From the NCBI GenBank assembly GCA_029267645.1, contig JAJUIM010000122.1:1-6107 (forward strand): 6,107 nt of DNA, written 5' to 3'. The position numbers and the translations under genes are program-made. The number at the start of each line of letters is the position of its first letter. The stretch's first letter is position 1. The stretch comes from Microbacterium sp. (GTDB taxonomy: Bacteria; Actinomycetota; Actinomycetes; Actinomycetales; Microbacteriaceae). Positions 1-5,747 of the stretch are shown here, in pieces. The notes below the pieces were generated by a model. It saw only the letters and a list, made by a program, of their open reading frames with translations. It was not told the origin of the DNA and did not search any database.

Positions 1-2013
1 CCGGCGCTGCTCGGCGAGCTGCTGGGGCGCGTCGAGATGCGCGAGCTGCTCGATCCCGACGTCGTCGCGCGGTTCGAGCTCGAGGCGCAGCGCCTCGCGG
101 CCGACCGCCGCGTGCACGGCCTCGAGGGCGTCGCCGACCTCCTGCGCCTCATCGGCCCCCTCTCGATCCCCGAGCTCGCCGAGCGCCTCCTCCCCCCAGA
201 TGGGTCGCCAAAAAACACGGATGCCGACCCTGCCGCACCCGAATCTTCTGGCGACCCTTCCGGTGGGGCGGCGCACGCGACGGCGGGCGAGGCAGAGCAG
301 CTCGCCGACGAGCTCGTGCGGGCGCGGCGCGCGATCCGCGTGAGCATCGCCGGATCCGAGCGGGTCGCGGCGATCGAAGACGCCGGCCGCCTGCGCGACG
401 CCCTCGGCACGGCGCTGCCGCTCGGCGTGCCCGTCGCCTTCACCGAGCCCGTCGCCGATCCGCTCGGCGACCTCGTGAGCCGCTACGCGCGCTCGCACGG
501 CCCCTTCACTGTCGCCGCCCTCGCCGAGCGCCTCGGCATCGGCGCAGCGGTCGCGCGGCACACGCTGCAGCGCCTCGAGACGCAGGGCCGCGTCGTCAGC
601 GGCTTCTTCCTCCCCGAGGGCCCCTCGACCTCGCTCGCCGACGAGGCCGAGTGGTGCGACGCCGAGGCCCTGCGGCGCATCCGCATGCGCTCGCTCGCGG
701 CGCTGCGCGGATCCATCGAGCCCGTCGCGCCCGCCGCCTACGCGCGGTTCCTGCCGTCGTGGCACCACATGGATCGGCCGCTCGAGGGCGTCGACGGCGT
801 GCTGCAGGTCGTCGAGCAGCTCGCGGGCGTGCCGATCCCGGCGAGCGCGTGGGAGTCCCTCGTGCTGCCCGCCCGGGTGCGCGACTACGCGCCCGCCCTG
901 CTCGACGAGCTCACGGCCGCGGGCGAGGTCGTCTGGTCGGGACACGGCGCGATCGCCGGCCGCGACGGCTGGATCGCGCTGCACACGGCGGATGCCGTGC
1001 CGCTCACGCTCGCGCGCGACGACGAGACGGCGGTCGGCGATCCCCTCGACGCCCGCGTCGCCGACGTGCTCGCGCAGGGCGGCGCGTTCTTCGCGTCGCA
1101 GATCGCCGACATGGTGCGCGCGCGGCTCACGGCGCACGAGGCCGCCGAGGTCTCCGAGACCGCCGTGACCGACGCGCTGTGGCGCCTCGTCTGGCTCGGG
1201 CGCGTCACGAACGACACGTTCGCGCCCGTGCGCTCGCTGCTGTCGGGCGGATCCCAGAGCCACAAGACCGTCCGCCGCGCGCCCCGCACGCGCACCTTCC
1301 GCGGCGTGAGCTTCTCGCGCCCGCAGTCGGCGGGCCGGCCGTCGTCGCCGGGCGGCCGCTGGTCGCTGCTGCCTGATCCCGAGCCCGACGACACCGTGCG
1401 CGCCGCCGCGCACGCCTCGCTGCTGCTCGACCGCTACGGCGTCGTCACGCGCGGATCCGTGCAGAACGAGGGCGCCCCCGGCGGCTTCGCGCAGGTCTAC
1501 CGCACGCTCGCGACGTTCGAGGAGGCCGGCCACTGCCGACGCGGCTACCTCATCGAGAAGCTCGGCGCGGCGCAGTTCGCAGCGTCGCCGACGATCGACC
1601 GCCTGCGCACGTTCGCCGCGGTCCCGGATCCGCCGCCGCTCGCGGCCCGCGTGCTGGCGGCGACGGATCCCGCGAACGCCTACGGCGCGGCGCTCGCGTG
1701 GCCCGCGCTCGACGGCGTGACGCACCGGCCGGGCCGCAAGGCCGGGGCGCTCGTCGTGATCGTCGACGGCGAGCTCGCGCTGTACCTCGAGCGCGGCGGG
1801 CGCACGGTGCTCGCGTTCACGGAGGACGACGACGTGCTGGCGGCCGCAACGCGAGGGCTCGCGCAGGAGTCGAGCGCCCGCAGGCTCGAGACGCTCACTG
1901 TCGAGAAGGTCAACGGCACGGGCACATACTCGTCGCCCCTCGCGCGCCACCTGCGCCAGGCGGGCTTCGTCGAGTCGCCCAAGGGCCTCGTCCTGCGGCG
2001 GGAGGTGCGCTGA
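1..2013 (+). CDS. lhr: Lhr-type ATP-dependent helicase, C-terminal part (partial at left edge)
   Basis: The frame is open from base 1 to the TGA at 2011-2013, giving 670 residues, so the true start lies upstream; the ATG at 37 is internal. Actinobacterial Lhr is about 1500 residues: two RecA-like motor domains, a winged helix and a beta-barrel, then a large C-terminal region of tandem winged-helix modules that drives oligomerisation. Only that C-terminal region is here; no Walker motif is in the window. I recognised it from family-typical stretches: RAIRVSIAGSERVAAIEDAG (window residues ~109-128), DPLGDLVSRYARSHGPFT, EWCDAEALRRIRMRSLAALR, RFLPSWHHMD, and the terminal LERGGRTVLAF and SSPLARHLRQAGF. 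Lhr is a 3'-5' DNA translocase/helicase linked to repair. The stop overlaps the start of the downstream glycosylase by one base, so the two are probably co-translated. An atypical linker (window residues ~66-89) is described separately. Family assignment is firm; the partner and exact lesion are not shown by the sequence. Confidence 0.93.
   Translation, partial: PALLGELLGRVEMRELLDPDVVARFELEAQRLAADRRVHGLEGVADLLRLIGPLSIPELAERLLPPDGSPKNTDADPAAPESSGDPSGGAAHATAGEAEQLADELVRARRAIRVSIAGSERVAAIEDAGRLRDALGTALPLGVPVAFTEPVADPLGDLVSRYARSHGPFTVAALAERLGIGAAVARHTLQRLETQGRVVSGFFLPEGPSTSLADEAEWCDAEALRRIRMRSLAALRGSIEPVAPAAYARFLPSWHHMDRPLEGVDGVLQVVEQLAGVPIPASAWESLVLPARVRDYAPALLDELTAAGEVVWSGHGAIAGRDGWIALHTADAVPLTLARDDETAVGDPLDARVADVLAQGGAFFASQIADMVRARLTAHEAAEVSETAVTDALWRLVWLGRVTNDTFAPVRSLLSGGSQSHKTVRRAPRTRTFRGVSFSRPQSAGRPSSPGGRWSLLPDPEPDDTVRAAAHASLLLDRYGVVTRGSVQNEGAPGGFAQVYRTLATFEEAGHCRRGYLIEKLGAAQFAASPTIDRLRTFAAVPDPPPLAARVLAATDPANAYGAALAWPALDGVTHRPGRKAGALVVIVDGELALYLERGGRTVLAFTEDDDVLAAATRGLAQESSARRLETLTVEKVNGTGTYSSPLARHLRQAGFVESPKGLVLRREVR
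196..267. repeat. AT-richer block with inverted repeats inside lhr (possible palindromic element)
   Basis: GGGTCGCCA at 202-210 is the exact reverse complement of TGGCGACCC at 249-257 (9 bp, 38-base loop). It also pairs 8 of 9 with TGCCGACCC at 222-230 (11-base loop). The block contains an A6 run (210-215) and codons that are rare in this window (CCA, AAA, CCT, GAA, TCT twice, GGT). It encodes a Pro/Ser/Asp/Gly-rich linker, window residues ~66-89, between segments that look conserved in Lhr. It keeps the reading frame. It may be a small palindromic repeat element inserted into the gene, or only a fast-evolving linker; no second copy is in this window. Edges are approximate. Confidence 0.5.
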
Positions 2014-2789
2014 TGCCTGAGGGCGACACCGCGCACCGCACGGCCAGGCGCCTGCACGAGGTGCTCGCGGGCCACGTGCTCACGCGGTTCAACCTGCGTG
2101 TGCCGAGCGCGGCCACGGCCGACCTTTCCGGCGAGACGGTCGAGGGCGTGCGCGCGGTCGGCAAGCACCTGCTGCACCGCATCGGCGCGCACACCCTGCA
2201 CACGCACCTCAAGATGGAGGGCGAGTGGCACGTGCAGGCCCCGGGCGATCGCTGGCGCCGCCCGGCCCACCAGGCGCGCGCGGTGCTCGACACGGCGGAA
2301 TGGTCGACCGTCGGCTTCGACCTCGGCATCGTCGATCTGCTGCCGCGTGAGCGCGAGGACGACGCGATCGCGCACCTCGGGCCCGATCCGCTCGGCCCGT
2401 CGTGGGACGCCGCGGAGGCCGCCCGCCGCCTGCACGCCGACGACCGGCCCGCGCACGTCGCGCTGCTCGACCAGCGCAACGTCGCGGGCTTCGGCAACGA
2501 ATACGCCAACGAGCTGCTGTTCCTGCGCGCCGCCGATCCGCGCACGCCCATGCCCGAGCTCGACGCGCGCGCCCTCGTCGACCTGGGGGCACGAGCGATC
2601 CGCAGCAACCTCTCGCGCCCCGTGCGCACGTTCACGGGCGACACGAGGCGGGGGCGCGACCACTGGGTGTACGGCCGCACGGGGCTCCCGTGCCGGCGCT
2701 GCGGCACGCTGATCCGCGAGACCTCGCTCGGCGCCGAGCCCGGCCGCGAGCGCCGCGTGTTCTGGTGCCCGCGCTGCCAGGCCGCCTGA
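2013..2789 (+). CDS. nei: Fpg/Nei-family DNA glycosylase / AP lyase (endonuclease VIII-like, Nei2 type)
   Basis: A complete 258-residue protein, normal for the family. The start is fixed by the mature N-terminus MPEGD: the enzyme works through Pro2 (Schiff-base nucleophile) and Glu3, and the ATG overlaps the lhr stop as ATGA. Visible elements are Pro2-Glu3, Lys51 in VGKHLL (equivalent to the catalytic lysine near 53 in E. coli Nei), the helix-two-turn-helix DNA-binding motif around residues 151-170 (LLDQRNVAGFGNEYANELLF, with Asn162), and a C-terminal zinc finger Cys227-x2-Cys230 ... Cys252-x2-Cys255 with Arg247/248 at the finger tip. The family excises oxidised bases and cleaves the abasic site by beta/delta elimination. 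Adjacency to lhr matches mycobacteria (Rv3296 lhr, Rv3297 nei), where this glycosylase is called Nei2. This supports joint action in repair of bulky or cross-linked lesions. Substrate preference cannot be read from the sequence. Confidence 0.94.
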   Translation: MPEGDTAHRTARRLHEVLAGHVLTRFNLRVPSAATADLSGETVEGVRAVGKHLLHRIGAHTLHTHLKMEGEWHVQAPGDRWRRPAHQARAVLDTAEWSTVGFDLGIVDLLPREREDDAIAHLGPDPLGPSWDAAEAARRLHADDRPAHVALLDQRNVAGFGNEYANELLFLRAADPRTPMPELDARALVDLGARAIRSNLSRPVRTFTGDTRRGRDHWVYGRTGLPCRRCGTLIRETSLGAEPGRERRVFWCPRCQAA

Positions 2790-2816
2790 CCCCTCGCGCG
2801 CACCTCCGGCCGTCGA

Positions 2817-2828
2817 TACCGTGGCGCC
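2817..2828 (+). promoter_or_regulatory. Putative leaderless promoter (-10 TACCGT) of the SRPBCC remnant
   Basis: TACCGT at 2817-2822 fits the actinobacterial -10 pattern TAnnnT. It ends six bases before the ATG at 2829, so transcription would begin at or next to the start codon. No purine-rich ribosome binding site lies between the nei stop and this ATG, which fits a leaderless transcript. The same spacing recurs upstream of the rhodanese gene. No convincing -35 box is seen. Confidence 0.45.
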
Positions 2829-2995
2829 ATGGGGCGAACCGACCGCGCTCACGTGCTCGTGCACGTCGGCCGCGACACCGCCTTCGCGGCGCTCACGGAT
2901 CCCGACGCCCCCGCCGCCTGGCTGCCGCCGGCCGGCATACACGGCCGCTTCGCGCGCCGTCGCTCGCGGACCTCGCCGTACTTCTCGAGCCGTAA
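2829..2995 (+). pseudogene. Remnant of an SRPBCC/AHSA1-like gene with internal deletion and frameshift
   Basis: From the ATG at 2829 the frame encodes about 41 residues that look like the N-terminus of an AHSA1-type SRPBCC (START-like) protein, including AFAALTDPDAPAAWLPPAG and GRF. Such proteins are usually about 140-160 residues. After about 2951 the frame loses family character and runs to a TGA at 3033-3035. In another frame, bases ~2957-2992 encode APSLADLAVLLEP followed by TAA (2993-2995), which looks like the C-terminal helix of the same family. The simplest reading is that an internal deletion of roughly 90-100 codons joined the two ends out of frame. The junction is near 2945-2960. 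The leaderless promoter upstream is still recognisable. An alternative is a short functional peptide of 68 residues from the 2829 frame, which I consider unlikely. Family recognition is from memory of the motif, not a search. Confidence 0.62.
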
Positions 2996-3005
2996 CGACC
3001 CACCC

Positions 3006-3024
3006 ATACCACTAGGGGGTATAC
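3006..3024 (+). promoter_or_regulatory. CsoR-type operator overlapping the copB promoter
   Basis: ATACCACTAGGGGGTAT (3006-3022) is a pseudo-palindrome: ATACC and GGTAT flank a 7-base centre. The right half CTAGGGGGTATAC closely resembles boxes bound by CsoR-family repressors (copper-sensing CsoR, persulfide-sensing CstR, nickel-sensing RcnR), which are G/C-tract palindromes with TA-rich ends. The left half is degenerate, as if one base were missing. The site overlaps the -10 box TACGCT, where a repressor would block RNA polymerase. With a copper ATPase just downstream, copper-relieved repression by CsoR is the likely mode. No csoR gene is in the window. Confidence 0.66.
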
Positions 3025-3055
3025 GCTCGTCTTGAGAGAGCGACGCTCGAGGAGG
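3022..3055 (+). promoter_or_regulatory. copB promoter -10 box and strong ribosome binding site
   Basis: TACGCT at 3022-3027 fits the TAnnnT -10 pattern and would place the transcript start near 3034, giving a leader of about 27 bases. AGGAGG at 3050-3055 is a near-ideal Shine-Dalgarno sequence five bases before the ATG at 3061, and it fixes that start. No good -35 hexamer is visible about 17 bases upstream of the -10 (2999-3004 region). This contrasts with the two apparently leaderless genes nearby. Confidence 0.55.
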
Positions 3056-3060
3056 TTCCC

Positions 3061-5292
3061 ATGACCGCGGACGACCCTCACGAACACGACACCGCACGCC
3101 CGGATGCGGGTGACGCCGGCAAAACGCAGACGCCCAGCGGGGCACACGCGCATCATCAAGCCGCGGGCGAGGGGGCAGGCGCCGCGCAGCTCGGACACGC
3201 GGGGCACGACGCCGCCCACGGCTCCCACGCCGATGACGCCCATGCAGGCCACGCCGACCATTCGGCGCACGCCGGCCATGACGCCCATGCCGGCCATGAC
3301 GACCACGCCGGCCACGCCGGCCACGCCGGCCACGCCTCCCACGTCGCGCAGTTCCGGCGCCTGTTCTGGATCATGCTCGTGCTCGCGATCCCCGTCGTGG
3401 CGCTGTCGCCCATGTTCGCGATGCTGCTCGGCTATCCACTGCCCGACGCCGCGTGGATCCCCTGGGTCGCGCCCGTCGTCGGCACGGTGATGTACGTGTG
3501 GGGCGGCAGGCCGTTCCTCACGGGCGCCGTGGGCGAGCTGCGGCAGCGGCGGCCGGGCATGATGATGCTCATCGCGCTCGCGATCACGGTCGCCTTCGTC
3601 GCGTCGTGGGGCGCGAGCCTCGGCCTCGTGCACCACCAGCTCGACTTCTGGTGGGAGCTCGCGCTGCTGATCGTCATCATGCTGCTCGGGCACTGGATCG
3701 AGATGCGCTCGCTCGCGCAGACGACCTCGGCGCTCGACTCGCTCGCGGCGCTGCTGCCCGATGAGGCCGAGCGCGTCGAGGGCGGCGCGGTCGTCACGGT
3801 CGCCCCGGCCGAGCTGCGCGCGGGCGACGTCGTCGTCGTGCGGCCCGGCGCGCGGGTTCCCGCCGACGGGCGGATCGTGCAGGGATCCGCGAGCATGGAC
3901 GAGTCGATGATCACGGGCGAATCGCGCCCCGTGCGCCGCGGCGAGGGCGACGCGATCGTCGCGGGCACGGTCGCGACCGACTCGGGGATCCGCGCCGAGG
4001 TGACGGCGACGGGCGACGACACGGCGCTCGCGGGGATCCAGCGGCTCGTCGCCGAGGCGCAGGCGTCGTCGTCGCGCGCGCAGCGGCTCGCGGACCGGGC
4101 GGCCGCGTGGCTGTTCTGGTTCGCGCTCGGCGCCGCTGTCGTCACCGCGATCGCGTGGTCGGCGCTCGGCATGCCGGACGAGGCCGTCGTGCGCACGATC
4201 ACGGTGCTCGTGATCGCCTGCCCGCACGCGCTGGGCCTCGCGATCCCGCTCGTCGTGTCGATCTCGACCGAGCGCGCTGCGCGCGCCGGCGTGCTCGTGA
4301 AGGATCGCCTCGCGCTCGAGCGCATGCGCACGGTCGACGCCGTGCTCTTCGACAAGACCGGCACGCTCACGCGCGGCGCCCCGGCCGTGACGGCCGTCGA
4401 GGCTGCGGGCGACGACGACCGGATCCTCGCCCTCGCCGCGGCCGCCGAGGCCGACTCGGAGCACCCGCTCGCACGCGCGATCGTGCAGGCCGCCGCGGAT
4501 CGGGGCCTCGCCGTGCCGCCCGCGGCCGACTTCCGCTCCTCCCCCGCCGTCGGCGTGACGGCGACGGTCGAGGGATCCGTCGTGCGCGTCGGCGGACCCG
4601 CGCTCCTCGCCGAGGAGGGCGGCCGGGACCTGCCCGCGACCGACGCGTGGCGCGCGGAGGGCGCGATCGTGCTGCACGTCGTCGTCGACGGATCCGTGCG
4701 GGGCGCCCTGCGCCTCGCCGACGAGGTGCGCGAGGAATCGCGCGAGGCGGTCGCAGCCCTGCACGACCGGGGCGTCGAGGTCGTCATGATCACGGGCGAC
4801 GCCGAGCAGGTCGCGGCGTCGGTCGCGGGGGACCTTGGCGTCGACCGCTTCTTCGCCGGCGTGCGCCCCGAGGACAAGGCGGCGAAGGTGAAGGCCCTGC
4901 AGGCCGAGGGCAGGCGCGTGGCGATGGTCGGCGACGGCGTCAACGACGCCCCCGCCCTCGCGCAGGCCGACGTGGGCATCGCGATCGGCGCTGGCACCGA
5001 CGTCGCGATCGCATCGGCCGGCGTGGTCCTCGCGAGCGACGACCCGCGCTCGGTGCTGTCGGTCATCGAGCTGTCGCGCGCGAGCTTCCGCAAGATGACG
5101 CAGAACCTGTGGTGGGCGGCGGGCTACAACCTGCTGTCGGTTCCGCTCGCGGCCGGCGTGCTCGCGCCCGTCGGCTTCGTCATGCCGATGTCGGTCGGCG
5201 CGATCCTCATGTCGGCCTCGACGATCGTTGTCGCGCTCAATGCGCAGCTGCTGCGGCGTCTCGACCTGCGGCCAGAACGGCTCACACGGTGA
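3061..5292 (+). CDS. copB: P1B-3-type copper-transporting ATPase (CopB-like) with histidine-rich N-terminus
   Basis: A complete 743-residue heavy-metal P-type ATPase, close to the ~745 residues of Enterococcus hirae CopB. It pumps copper (Cu+ or Cu2+) and possibly silver out of the cytoplasm using ATP. In order: a His-rich cytoplasmic tail (residues 1-94, 21 His, no CxxC metal-binding domain); helices ~101-123, 131-150, 167-190 and 196-214; an actuator domain with TGES 285-288; helices from ~350 and ~378, the second carrying CPH 387-389, which defines subgroup P1B-3; DKTGTLT with the phosphorylated Asp431; His468-Pro469 of the nucleotide-binding domain; GDGVND 624-629; and a final helix pair with Asn682, Tyr689-Asn690, Pro695 and MSAST 717-721, the subgroup's metal-site signature. 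Cys387 is the only cysteine I find. All catalytic motifs are intact. The start follows a strong RBS and a CsoR-like operator. No CopZ chaperone or csoR is adjacent, so other copper genes must lie elsewhere. Metal oxidation state is inferred from subgroup and is debated. Confidence 0.93.
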   Translation: MTADDPHEHDTARPDAGDAGKTQTPSGAHAHHQAAGEGAGAAQLGHAGHDAAHGSHADDAHAGHADHSAHAGHDAHAGHDDHAGHAGHAGHASHVAQFRRLFWIMLVLAIPVVALSPMFAMLLGYPLPDAAWIPWVAPVVGTVMYVWGGRPFLTGAVGELRQRRPGMMMLIALAITVAFVASWGASLGLVHHQLDFWWELALLIVIMLLGHWIEMRSLAQTTSALDSLAALLPDEAERVEGGAVVTVAPAELRAGDVVVVRPGARVPADGRIVQGSASMDESMITGESRPVRRGEGDAIVAGTVATDSGIRAEVTATGDDTALAGIQRLVAEAQASSSRAQRLADRAAAWLFWFALGAAVVTAIAWSALGMPDEAVVRTITVLVIACPHALGLAIPLVVSISTERAARAGVLVKDRLALERMRTVDAVLFDKTGTLTRGAPAVTAVEAAGDDDRILALAAAAEADSEHPLARAIVQAAADRGLAVPPAADFRSSPAVGVTATVEGSVVRVGGPALLAEEGGRDLPATDAWRAEGAIVLHVVVDGSVRGALRLADEVREESREAVAALHDRGVEVVMITGDAEQVAASVAGDLGVDRFFAGVRPEDKAAKVKALQAEGRRVAMVGDGVNDAPALAQADVGIAIGAGTDVAIASAGVVLASDDPRSVLSVIELSRASFRKMTQNLWWAAGYNLLSVPLAAGVLAPVGFVMPMSVGAILMSASTIVVALNAQLLRRLDLRPERLTR
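3244..3342 (+). repeat. Tandem 18-base repeats encoding an AGHxxH histidine-rich tail
   Basis: Within copB, four contiguous 18-base units start at 3271, 3289, 3307 and 3325 and encode AGHDAH, AGHDDH, AGHAGH and AGHASH. A further unit, AGHADH, lies at 3244-3261, separated by the 9-base SAH (3262-3270). The units share GCCGGCCA(C/T) and are partly built from a 9-base sub-repeat. The near identity at DNA level suggests recent growth by slippage or unequal crossover, so copy number probably varies between strains. The protein tract is a likely cytoplasmic metal-binding or buffering tail of the ATPase. Confidence 0.85.
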
Positions 5293-5303
5293 AACACACC
5301 GTG
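5285..5303. promoter_or_regulatory. Inverted repeat across the copB stop codon (operator or weak terminator)
   Basis: CACGGTG (5285-5291), AAACA, CACCGTG (5297-5303) is a perfect 7-bp inverted repeat with a 5-base spacer. With a 2-base bulge on the left arm it extends to CTCA/TGAG. It contains the copB TGA (5290-5292). It reaches the expected -35 position (about 5301-5306) of the rhodanese promoter, so it could be a repressor site. It could instead be an RNA hairpin limiting read-through from copB, but no T-tract follows. The sequence does not decide between these. Confidence 0.4.
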
Positions 5304-5323
5304 AGCGGGCGCCGCGCGTGCTC

Positions 5324-5335
5324 TACGCTCTGAGC
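5324..5335 (+). promoter_or_regulatory. Putative leaderless promoter (-10 TACGCT) of the rhodanese gene
   Basis: TACGCT at 5324-5329 fits TAnnnT and is the same hexamer as the copB -10 box. It ends six bases before the ATG at 5336, the spacing expected if transcription starts at the A of the start codon. No Shine-Dalgarno-like sequence lies directly upstream of that ATG. This supports both the choice of start and independent transcription from copB. Confidence 0.5.
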
Positions 5336-5740
5336 ATGACCGACGCCATCGCCCACTTCCGTGCCAAGCTCGAGCTCGAGACCGACCCCGCCGACGTGTA
5401 CGCGGCGCAGAAGGCGGGCGAGCACTTCGTCCTCGTCGACACCCGCTCGGCCGAGGCGTGGGCGCAGGGCCGCGCGAAGGGCGCGATCCACCTGCCGACG
5501 CGCGAGATCGCGGCGCGCGCGGCAGACGAGATCCCCGCCGGCACGCCCGTCGTCGTCTACTGCTGGAGCCCCGGCTGCAACGGCGGCGACAAGGCGGCGC
5601 TCGCGTTCGCCGAGCTCGGCTACCGCGTGAAGCTCATGATCGGCGGCTTCGAGTACTGGAAGCGCGAGGGCTACCCCGTCGTGACCGACGCGGGCGAGGA
5701 GCGCGGCCCCGTCGATCCCCTCACGGGCGTCGTGCGCTGA
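5336..5740 (+). CDS. Single-domain rhodanese-like sulfurtransferase
   Basis: A complete 134-residue cytoplasmic protein with one rhodanese domain and no signal peptide or membrane helix. Rhodaneses carry sulfane sulfur as a cysteine persulfide and pass it to acceptors. Visible elements are FVLVDTRSAEAW (31-42), the GAIHLP turn (49-54), the strand VVVYC ending in the likely catalytic Cys76, the active-site loop Cys76-WSPG-Cys81-NGGDKAA, and the C-terminal GGFEYWKREGYPV (103-115). The loop is about two residues longer than the common C-x4-R/S loop and holds a second cysteine at position 81. I chose ATG 5336 because the family's usual N-terminus begins there and a leaderless -10 box is correctly spaced. 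The in-frame ATG at 5228 would add 36 residues read from the copB coding sequence. It lies 43 bases after copB on the same strand, so read-through is possible. The physiological sulfur donor and any link to copper are not shown. Confidence 0.88.
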   Translation: MTDAIAHFRAKLELETDPADVYAAQKAGEHFVLVDTRSAEAWAQGRAKGAIHLPTREIAARAADEIPAGTPVVVYCWSPGCNGGDKAALAFAELGYRVKLMIGGFEYWKREGYPVVTDAGEERGPVDPLTGVVR

Positions 5741-5747
5741 GGCCCGC

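Noticed and set aside
37..39. ATG at 37 as the lhr start
   Set aside because: The frame is open upstream to base 1 and the protein lacks the motor domains, so this is an internal methionine of a partial gene.
2787..2828. Possible terminator after nei
   Set aside because: I see no stem of useful length and no T-tract in this short gap, so I did not call one.
1680..2942. Long open frame on the minus strand (420 codons)
   Set aside because: It runs antisense across the end of lhr and all of nei, which have clear family motifs on the plus strand; its product has no recognisable feature.
2829..3035. 68-codon plus-strand ORF as a functional small gene
   Set aside because: Only its first ~41 residues look like a known family, and the remainder runs through the copB operator. 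A decayed gene explains it better.
3244..3342. Regular repeats considered as a CRISPR array or a satellite
   Set aside because: Units are contiguous 18-mers without spacers, in frame in copB, and encode the expected histidine-rich tail.
2893..4764. Long open frame on the minus strand (623 codons)
   Set aside because: It lies antisense to copB, is rich in Arg/His/Asp of low complexity, and shows no recognisable domain. This is typical of antisense frames of GC-rich genes.
5228..5335. Upstream ATG at 5228 as the rhodanese start
   Set aside because: It would overlap copB by 65 bases, and its extra 36 residues show no family similarity. ATG 5336 has a correctly spaced -10 box.
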